DNA from: Diplonema papillatum
Lineage: Eukaryota; Euglenozoa; Diplonemea; Diplonemida; Diplonemidae
Direction: 5' to 3'
Assembly (NCBI GenBank): GCA_030068145.1
Contig: JAPJBO010000531.1
Location: 62,001-126,000, forward strand
Length of the DNA stretch: 64,000 bases
The notes beneath the pieces were generated by a model, which worked only from the letters and a program-made list of their open reading frames with translations, searched no databases and was not told where the DNA came from. Shown here one piece after another: positions 56,157 through 64,000 of this stretch. A program made the translations under genes and the position numbers. Each line of letters begins with the position of its first letter. The first letter of the stretch is position 1.

Positions 56157-56252
56157 CCATGTACTTGTCATGCCTATGGCAAGTACGTTGTACGTCATAC
56201 GACAAGTAAAATCCATGACAAGTAGGTACTTGTCATATGACAAGTATCTACT
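56157..56252. repeat. ACTTGTCATATGACAAGT palindrome cluster, copy 2
   Basis: Four or five palindromic or half-palindromic units (GTACTTGTCATGCC, CATACGACAAGT, ACTTGTCATATGACAAGT). The same satellite as 30592-30735, here 40 bp inside the intron. Confidence 0.9.
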
Positions 56253-56261
56253 TGTTTCTGT

Positions 56262-59200
56262 AAAGTGCAACTGCCGTGACGTAGTCCGTTGGGAGAGTCA
56301 ACGATGATGAGGATGAGGTCAAACGGGTCATTTCCAGGTCAAGCTTCGTTCCCACCCAGGGGGGTAGCATTGCGTTCTGTAAAGTGCAACTGCCGTGACG
56401 TCGTCCGTTGGGAGAGTCAACGATGATGAGGATGAGGTCAAACTGTCATTTCCAGGTCAAGCTTCGTTCCCACCCAGGGGTAGCATTGCGTTCTGTAAAG
56501 TGCAACTGCCGTGACGTCGTCCGTTGGGAGAGTCAACGATGATGAGGATGAGGTCAAACTGTCATTTCCAGGTCAAGCTTCGTTCCCACCCAGGGGTAGC
56601 ATTGCGTTCTGTAAAGTGCAAGTGCCATGAAGGCAAGCGAGCACTGTTCACGGGCTAGTGTTACTTTATGACGTCGTCCGTTGGGAGAGTCAACGATGAT
56701 GAGGATGAGGTCAAACTGTCATTTCCAGGTCAAGCTTCGTTCCCACCCAGGGGTAGCATTGCGTTCTGTAAAGTGCAACTGCGTGACGTCGTCCGTTGGG
56801 AGAGTCAACGATGATGAGGATGAGGTCAAACTGTCATTTCCAGGTCAAGCTTCGTTCCCACCCAGGGGTAGCATTGCGTTCTGTAAAGTGCAAGTGCCAT
56901 GAAGGCAAGCGAGCACTGTTCACGGGCTAGTGTTACTTTATGACGTCGTCCGTTGGGAGAGTCAACGATGATGAGGATGAGGTCAAACTGGTCATTTCCA
57001 GGTCAAGCTTCGTTCCCACCCAGGGGTAGCATTGCGTTCTGTAAAGTGCAACTGCCGTGACGTCGTCCGTTGGGAGAGTCAACGATGATGAGGATGAGGT
57101 CAAACTGTCATTTCCAGGTCAAGCTTCGTTCCCACCCAGGGGTAGCATTGCGTTCTGTAAAGTGCAACTGCGTGACGTCGTCCGTTGGGAGAGTCAACGA
57201 TGATGAGGATGAGGTCAAACTGTCATTTCCAGGTCAAGCTTCGTTCCCACCCAGGGGTAGCATTGCGTTCTGTAAAGTGCAACTGCGTGACGTCGTCCGT
57301 TGGGAGAGTCAACGATGATGAGGATGAGGTCAAACTGTCATTTCCAGGTCAAGCTTCGTTCCCACCCAGGGGTAGCATTGCGTTCTGTAAAGTGCAACTG
57401 CGTGACGTCGTCCGTTGGGAGAGTCAACGATGATGAGGATGAGGTCAAACTGTCATTTCCAGGTCAAGCTTCGTTCCCACCCAGGGGTAGCATTGCGTTC
57501 TGTAAAGTGCAACTGCGTGACGTCGTCCGTTGGGAGAGTCAACGATGATGAGGATGAGGTCAAACTGTCATTTCCAGGTCAAGCTTCGTTCCCACCCAGG
57601 GGTAGCATTGCGTTCTGTAAAGTGCAACTGCGTGACGTCGTCCGTTGGGAGAGTCAACGATGATGAGGATGAGGTCAAACTGTCATTTCCAGGTCAAGCT
57701 TCGTTCCCACCCAGGGGTAGCATTGCGTTCTGTAAAGTGCAACTGCGTGACGTCGTCCGTTGGGAGAGTCAACGATGATGAGGATGAGGTCAAACTGTCA
57801 TTTCCAGGTCAAGCTTCGTTCCCACCCAGGGGTAGCATTGCGTTCTGTAAAGTGCAACTGCGTGACGTCGTCCGTTGGGAGAGTCAACGATGATGAGGAT
57901 GAGGTCAAACTGTCATTTCCAGGTCAAGCTTCGTTCCCACCCAGGGGTAGCATTGCGTTCTGTAAAGTGCAACTGCGTGACGTCGTCCGTTGGGAGAGTC
58001 AACGATGATGAGGATGAGGTCAAACTGTCATTTCCAGGTCAAGCTTCGTTCCCACCCAGGGGTAGCATTGCGTTCTGTAAAGTGCAACTGCGTGACGTCG
58101 TCCGTTGGGAGAGTCAACGATGATGAGGATGAGGTCAAACTGTCATTTCCAGGTCAAGCTTCGTTCCCACCCAGGGGTAGCATTGCGTTCTGTAAAGTGC
58201 AAGTGCCATGAAGGCAAGCGAGCACTGTTCACGGGCTAGTGTTACTTTATGACGTCGTCCGTTGGGAGAGTCAACGATGATGAGGATGAGGTCAAACTGT
58301 CATTTCCAGGTCAAGCTTCGTTCCCACCCAGGGGTAGCATTGCGTTCTGTAAAGTGCAACTGCGTGACGTCGTCCGTTGGGAGAGTCAACGATGATGAGG
58401 ATGAGGTCAAACTGTCATTTCCAGGTCAAGCTTCGTTCCCACCCAGGGGTAGCATTGCGTTCTGTAAAGTGCAACTGCGTGACGTCGTCCGTTGGGAGAG
58501 TCAACGATGATGAGGATGAGGTCAAACTGTCATTTCCAGGTCAAGCTTCGTTCCCACCCAGGGGTAGCATTGCGTTCTGTAAAGTGCAACTGCGTGACGT
58601 CGTCCGTTGGGAGAGTCAACGATGATGAGGATGAGGTCAAACTGTCATTTCCAGGTCAAGCTTCGTTCCCACCCAGGGGTAGCATTGCGTTCTGTAAAGT
58701 GCAACTGCGTGACGTCGTCCGTTGGGAGAGTCAACGATGATGAGGATGAGGTCAAACTGTCATTTCCAGGTCAAGCTTCGTTCCCACCCAGGGGTAGCAT
58801 TGCGTTCTGTAAAGTGCAACTGCGTGACGTCGTCCGTTGGGAGAGTCAACGATGATGAGGATGAGGTCAAACTGTCATTTCCAGGTCAAGCTTCGTTCCC
58901 ACCCAGGGGTAGCATTGCGTTCTGTAAAGTGCAACTGCGTGACGTCGTCCGTTGGGAGAGTCAACGATGATGAGGATGAGGTCAAACTGTCATTTCCAGG
59001 TCAAGCTTCGTTCCCACCCAGGGGTAGCATTGCGTTCTGTAAAGTGCAACTGCGTGACGTCGTCCGTTGGGAGAGTCAACGATGATGAGGATGAGGTCAA
59101 ACTGTCATTTCCAGGTCAAGCTTCGTTCCCACCCAGGGGTAGCATTGCGTTCTGTAAAGTGCAACTGCGTGACGTCGTCCGTTGGGAGAGTCAACGATGA

Positions 59201-61650
59201 TGAGGATGAGGTCAAACTGTCATTTCCAGGTCAAGCTTCGTTCCCACCCAGGGGTAGCATTGCGTTCTGTAAAGTGCAACTGCGTGACGTCGTCCGTTGG
59301 GAGAGTCAACGATGATGAGGATGAGGTCAAACTGTCATTTCCAGGTCAAGCTTCGTTCCCACCCAGGGGTAGCATTGCGTTCTGTAAAGTGCAACTGCGT
59401 GACGTCGTCCGTTGGGAGAGTCAACGATGATGAGGATGAGGTCAAACTGTCATTTCCAGGTCAAGCTTCGTTCCCACCCAGGGGTAGCATTGCGTTCTGT
59501 AAAGTGCAACTGCGTGACGTCGTCCGTTGGGAGAGTCAACGATGATGAGGATGAGGTCAAACTGTCATTTCCAGGTCAAGCTTCGTTCCCACCCAGGGGT
59601 AGCATTGCGTTCTGTAAAGTGCAACTGCGTGACGTCGTCCGTTGGGAGAGTCAACGATGATGAGGATGAGGTCAAACTGTCATTTCCAGGTCAAGCTTCG
59701 TTCCCACCCAGGGGTAGCATTGCGTTCTGTAAAGTGCAACTGCGTGACGTCGTCCGTTGGGAGAGTCAACGATGATGAGGATGAGGTCAAACTGTCATTT
59801 CCAGGTCAAGCTTCGTTCCCACCCAGGGGTAGCATTGCGTTCTGTAAAGTGCAACTGCGTGACGTCGTCCGTTGGGAGAGTCAACGATGATGAGGATGAG
59901 GTCAAACTGTCATTTCCAGGTCAAGCTTCGTTCCCACCCAGGGGTAGCATTGCGTTCTGTAAAGTGCAACTGCGTGACGTCGTCCGTTGGGAGAGTCAAC
60001 GATGATGAGGATGAGGTCAAACTGTCGTAAATTTGTTGCATTAGTGTGATTGTCAGGCCTCCGACTACCCTGAGCAACGCACTATGCACACTCCGTGTCT
60101 ACGTCACAGCAGATGGAACGCGTCTGTTACGTCGCCGCGGAGGCGGCCTACGAGTGGGTGTCATTGTGGCCTCCCGGCCGGAGCCATCGTTGGATGACCC
60201 TTCGCTCGTTTCTTCGCGTTTGCGTCGGTTCGCGCGTAACTGTCATTTCCAGGTCAAGCTTCGTTCCCACCCAGGGGGGTAGCATTGCGTTCTGTAAAGT
60301 GCAAGTGCCATGAAGGCAAGCGAGCACTGTTCACGGGCTAGTGTTACTTTATGACGTCGTCCGTTGGGAGAGTCAACGATGATGAGGATGAGGTCAAACT
60401 GTCATTTCCAGGTCAAGCTTCGTTCCCACCCAGGGGTAGCATTGCGTTCTGTAAAGTGCAACTGCGTGACGTCGTCCGTTGGGAGAGTCAACGATGATGA
60501 GGATGAGGTCAAACTGTCATTTCCAGGTCAAGCTTCGTTCCCACCCAGGGGTAGCATTGCGTTCTGTAAAGTGCAACTGCCGTGACGTCGTCCGTTGGGA
60601 GAGTCAACGATGATGAGGATGAGGTCAAACTGTCATTTCCAGGTCAAGCTTCGTTCCCACCCAGGGGTAGCATTGCGTTCTGTAAAGTGCAACTGCGTGA
60701 CGTCGTCCGTTGGGAGAGTCAACGATGATGAGGATGAGGTCAAACTGTCATTTCCAGGTCAAGCTTCGTTCCCACCCAGGGGTAGCATTGCGTTCTGTAA
60801 AGTGCAACTGCGTGACGTCGTCCGTTGGGAGAGTCAACGATGATGAGGATGAGGTCAAACTGTCATTTCCAGGTCAAGCTTCGTTCCCACCCAGGGGTAG
60901 CATTGCGTTCTGTAAAGTGCAACTGCGTGACGTCGTCCGTTGGGAGAGTCAACGATGATGAGGATGAGGTCAAACTGTCGTAAATTTGTTGCATTAGTGT
61001 GATTGTCAGGCCTCCGACTACCCTGAGCAACGCACTATGCACACTCCGTGTCTACGTCACAGCAGATGGAACGCGTCTGTTACGTCGCCGCGGAGGCGGC
61101 CTACGAGTGGGTGTCATTGTGGCCTCCCGGCCGGAGCCATCGTTGGATGACCCTTCGCTCGTTTCTTCGCGTTTGCGTCGGTTCGCGCGTAACTGTCATT
61201 TCCAGGTCAAGCTTCGTTCCCACCCAGGGGGGTAGCATTGCGTTCTGTAAAGTGCAAGTGCCATGAAGGCAAGCGAGCACTGTTCACGGGCTAGTGTTAC
61301 TTTATGACGTCGTCCGTTGGGAGAGTCAACGATGATGAGGATGAGGTCAAACTGTCATTTCCAGGTCAAGCTTCGTTCCCACCCAGGGGTAGCATTGCGT
61401 TCTGTAAAGTGCAACTGCCGTGACGTCGTCCGTTGGGAGAGTCAACGATGATGTGTCATTTCCAGGTCAGGGTTCGTTCCCACCCAGGGCGTTCTGTAAA
61501 GTGCAAGTGCCATGAAGGCAAGCGAGTACTGTTCACGGGCTAGTGTTACTTTATGACGTCGTCCGTTGGGAGAGTCAACGATGATGAGGATGAGGTCAAA
61601 CTGGTCATTTCCAGGTCAAGTATTGTTCCCGCTCGCTTTCGCGGACATTC
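56262..61650. repeat. 115-bp satellite array, roughly 40 units
   Basis: The unit contains GTGACGTCGTCCGTTGGGAG, CAACGATGATGAGGATGAGG, TCATTTCCAGGTCAAGCTTC and CACCCAGGGGTAGCATTGCG. Inner units are identical at 115 bp. Edge units are 116-118 bp, with CTGCCGTGACG, GGGGGGT or AACTGGTCA variants. A 55-bp insert (CAAGTGCCATGAAGGCAAGC...) is found six times (about 56619, 56891, 58200, 60302, 61255, 61504). Since 115 is not a multiple of three, the recurring 82-codon frame MGESTMMRMRS is not a gene. Confidence 0.97.
60026..61200. repeat. 953-bp higher-order duplication within the 115-bp array
   Basis: A unique 215-bp segment (CGTAAATTTGTTGCATTAGT to TTCGCGCGTAACTGTCATTT) occurs at 60026-60240 and 60979-61193 with no visible difference. 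Both are followed by the GGGGGGTAGCAT variant and the 55-bp insert. The whole 953-bp block was duplicated recently. Confidence 0.92.
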
Positions 61651-62018
61651 CGGCCGTTCCGCCTGCTTGCGGGTCGACGGGGAAGAAGGGGTAGCATTGA
61701 GTTCTTCTAAGTTTATCCCGTGACACCTTGTATAATATTACGGAGTTGGGTATCATGTATAGACTTACTTGTGAAAACCGAGCATGCCTGCTCGGTCTTA
61801 AGCTCGCCGACAGTCGGAATGACAAGAAGACCTAGCCCCGCTAAATCCACACTTGTACTCGATCTTGACGAAAGGGCAGGTGACGACGTCATCAAGTAAG
61901 CTGACCTACGAGAAACTGCCAATCCAGTGTGGTTCATGTACTCAAAGAAACTGTGAATTATTTCACAGTTTTCTGCTAGCTGTGTGTGGCTCCCAAACTG
62001 CCGACCATTCCCCCGCAG

Positions 62019-62234
62019 GCGCGATCTACGAGTGGAAAATCGACACCTGCAAGCGCAACGAGACCGTCGAGTACACGTGCAAGGCCCTGACGTTTTCGGC
62101 CGTGCGGTACGACGACGTCAACCAGCTCGTCATCGCCGTCGGCTGCCGGAAGGTGGCCGAGAACGGGCTGCCAGAAGGCGAAGTGACGCTGCGCGTCCTC
62201 AAGCTGGGCGGCGTGCACGACCAAGACGCCCCTC
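62019..62234 (+). CDS. CFAP57: CFAP57 (WDR65), internal exon 3 of 3 seen
   Basis: This exon continues the WD40 blade of the previous one: G, then AIYEWKIDTCKRNETVEYTC, KALTFSAVRYDDVNQLVIAV and GEVTLRVLKLGG. The known family sequence at this place is DGAVYEWNLSTGKRE, so the junction is secure. The acceptor CCCCCGCAG at 62010-62018 gives the right phase. The 3' limit is less sure: GTAGCA at 62235 is the likely donor, and a tandem repeat starts there. The rest of the gene (further blades and coiled coil) is beyond the window. Confidence 0.88.
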
Positions 62235-62238
62235 GTAG

Positions 62239-63045
62239 CATCGCCAACTTAGGTATCCCGATTTCTAGCATAGTCTGGTGTGATCCGGTGGCCTTACTTG
62301 GGTGTACAAGGGTTGTACTCGGGAAGTACTTGGGAAGTTCACGAGAAGTTCTTAGTAAGTTCAAGGGGAAGTTAAGTTTTCTGCTGTAGATCACATGTAG
62401 ATTACACGACCAGTGTGTTATACTCATTTGCCCCCCGCATCACCAACTTCGGTATCCCGATTTCTAGCGGAGTCTGGTGTGATCCGGTGGCCTTACTTGG
62501 GTGTACAAGGGTTGTACTCGGGAAGTACTTGGGAAGCTCACGAGAAGTTCTTAGTAAGTTCAAGAAGTTCTTAGTAAGTTCAAGGGGAAGTTAAGTTTTC
62601 TGCTGTAGATCACATGTGGATCACACGACCTGTGTGTTATACTCATTTGCCCCCCGCATCGCCAACTTCGGTATCCCGATTTCTAGCGGAGTCTGGTGTG
62701 ATCCAGTGGCCTTACTTGGGTGTACAAGGGTTGTACTCGGGAAGTACTTGGGAAGTTCACGAGAAGTTCTTAGTAAGTTCAAGAAGTTCTTAGTAAGTTC
62801 AAGGGGAAGTTAAGTTTTCTGCTGTAGATCACATGTGGATCACACGACCTGTGTGTTATACTCATTTGCCCCCCGCATCGCCAACTTCGGTATCCCGATT
62901 TCTAGCGGAGTCTGGTGTGATCCAGTGGCCTTACTTGGGTGTACAAGGGTTGTACTCGGGAAGTACTTGGGAAGTTCACGAGAAGTTCTTAGTAAGTTCA
63001 AGGGGAAGTTAAGTTTTCTGCTGTAGATCACATGTGGATCACACG
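62239..63045. repeat. 199-219-bp tandem array starting at the exon 3 donor
   Basis: CATCGCCAACTTCGGTATCC-type starts at 62239, 62438, 62657 and 62876. Units 2 and 3 carry a 20-bp internal duplication (AAGAAGTTCTTAGTAAGTTC). The unit is rich in GGGAAGTACTTGGGAAGTTC-like motifs. It follows the probable donor by four bases. Confidence 0.92.
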
Positions 63046-64000
63046 ACCTATTTGCGCTGGTACTCGTTTGGATGCAAACGACTCCCCACTCACGCAACAA
63101 GACGAGTGTCCGATGAAACCCCTTGTCAATACCACCCAACGACTGCGACGCGCGTGCGAAATGTCGGACGCTAGCGTCTGTCAAGAGCATGCGTGACTCA
63201 GCCGTGTTTTAAAGGTGAGATGAGAGGCATCGGCGCACTCTGTCAAAGGTCCATACCACTCAAACAAGACGCAACCCGAAGGCAACCAAGCAGACCTCCC
63301 AGGGCAGGGGGAGCCTGCGGCGGTGAAGTAACGAAGCTCATCCGAGTGTCCGATGAAGCCCCTTGCCAATACCACCCAACGACTGCGGCGCGCGTGCGAA
63401 ATGTCGGACGCTAGCGTCTGTCAAGAGCATGCGTGGCACAGCCGTGTCTTAAAGGTGAGATGAGAGACACGGGCTCACTCTGCCAAAGGTCCATACCACT
63501 CACGCAACAAGACGCTCACTCGAGTGACCGATGAAGCCCCTTGTCAATATGCACAATGATGGACGCTAGCGTCTGTCAAGAGCATGCGTGGCACAGTCGT
63601 GTTTTAAAGGTGTTGGCTCACTCTGTCAAGGTCCATACCACTCACGCAACAAGACGCTCACTCGAGTGACCGATGAAGCCCCGTGTCAATATGCACAATG
63701 CCGGACGCTAGCGTCTGTCAAGAGCATGCGTGACACAGCCGTGTCTTAAAGGTGAGATGAGAGACGTTGGCTCACTCTGTCAAAGGTCCATACCACTCAC
63801 GCAACAAGACGCTCACTTGAGTGACCGATGAAGCCCCGCACAATGCCGGGCGCTAGCGTCTGTCAAGAGCATGCGTGACACAGCCGTGTCTTAAAGGTGA
63901 GATGAGAGACGTTGGCTCACTCTGTCAAAGGTCCATACCACTCACGCAACAAGACGCTCACTTGAGTGACCGATGAAGCCCCGCACAATGCCGGGCGCTA
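63046..64000. repeat. tandem array with GACGCTAGCGTC palindrome, running off the window
   Basis: The palindrome GACGCTAGCGTC, followed by TGTCAAGAGCATGCGTG, occurs at 63167, 63407, 63562 and 63704, and with one change at 63849 and 63994. Spacing falls from 240 to 155, 142, 145 and 145 bp as internal pieces are lost, and then the short form is amplified. No gene is seen in it. It probably still belongs to a CFAP57 intron. Confidence 0.9.

Larger units (their letters stand above)
56119..62018 (+). other. CFAP57 intron (5.9 kb) filled with satellite
   Basis: Donor GTGTGT; acceptor CATTCCCCCGCAG. The first 130 bp hold the ACTTGTCAT palindrome cluster, then 115-bp satellite to about 61620. The last 400 bp are unique. 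Exon phases agree across it (one base plus two). Confidence 0.88.

Noticed and set aside
56681-61200. 82-codon frame MGESTMMRMRS repeated more than 20 times
   Set aside because: The 115-bp satellite is not a multiple of three, so the frame crosses two units and stops. It merely recurs with the repeat and lies in a CFAP57 intron.
56262-61650. CRISPR-like direct repeat array
   Set aside because: Units abut with no unique spacers, the unit is far too long, and the DNA is eukaryotic. The same reasoning rejects the 30-bp array at 30755-31150.
56262-61650. CRE-like GTGACGTCG and AGGTCA sites in each satellite unit as an enhancer array
   Set aside because: Short motifs are repeated only because the unit is repeated. 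Nuclear receptors that read AGGTCA are animal proteins.

Overview
This is a nuclear window from a ciliated or flagellated protist. The genes have spliceosomal introns (GT donors, CTAAC-like branch points, AG acceptors). The window holds a kinesin motor gene and a CFAP57/WDR65 gene, which is specific to motile cilia. Gene density is low, about eight real genes or gene parts in 64 kb, and transposon-derived and satellite DNA is abundant. I cannot name the species; an alga or related flagellate such as a chromerid, stramenopile or haptophyte is only a guess.

Left part, 1-40 kb, all genes on the minus strand. The sequence opens with the N-terminal motor of a kinesin (1-830), then about 7 kb with no recognisable gene. 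Next come a TPR/MYND zinc-finger protein (7869-9020) with a probable 5'-UTR intron, and a basic nuclear-looking protein with an Ig/filamin-like N-terminus and a discoidin-like C-terminus (10745-12322). Three tandem paralogues follow (15799-19368, 24443-27631, 35110-39441). Each encodes a secreted Cys-rich head, a long Pro/Thr-rich stalk made of 10-residue repeats and about seven membrane segments. The first copy has a frameshifted head. The stalks are higher-order DNA repeats with a different period in each paralogue (150, 297 and 180/150 bp). The spacers hold a TIR element, a tRNA-like sequence, minisatellites and two inverted copies of a TATA-plus-first-exon module flanking the middle paralogue.

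Centre, 30.5-50.3 kb, is a dense mobile-element neighbourhood. Several inverted-repeat elements lie one after another. Most have ends made of short, palindromic tandem repeats, each element with its own satellite, and several are bounded by homopolymeric G runs on the same strand. One contains an EF-hand exon fragment, and a frame-broken NEK-like kinase fragment lies beside it, as expected of gene-capturing Mutator-like (MULE) elements.

Right part, 50.3-64 kb, is the plus-strand CFAP57 gene. Three exons are seen (50358-50972, 55851-56118, 62019-about 62234), separated by giant introns. The first intron holds an antisense MULE transposase fused to SWIM, CCHC and OTU-protease domains. The second holds about 5.4 kb of a 115-bp satellite. 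Downstream of the third exon two more tandem arrays run off the window edge. The core of one palindromic-satellite element (43.7-44.2 kb) is homologous to DNA next to the MULE gene, which suggests that the satellite-ended elements are its non-autonomous relatives.
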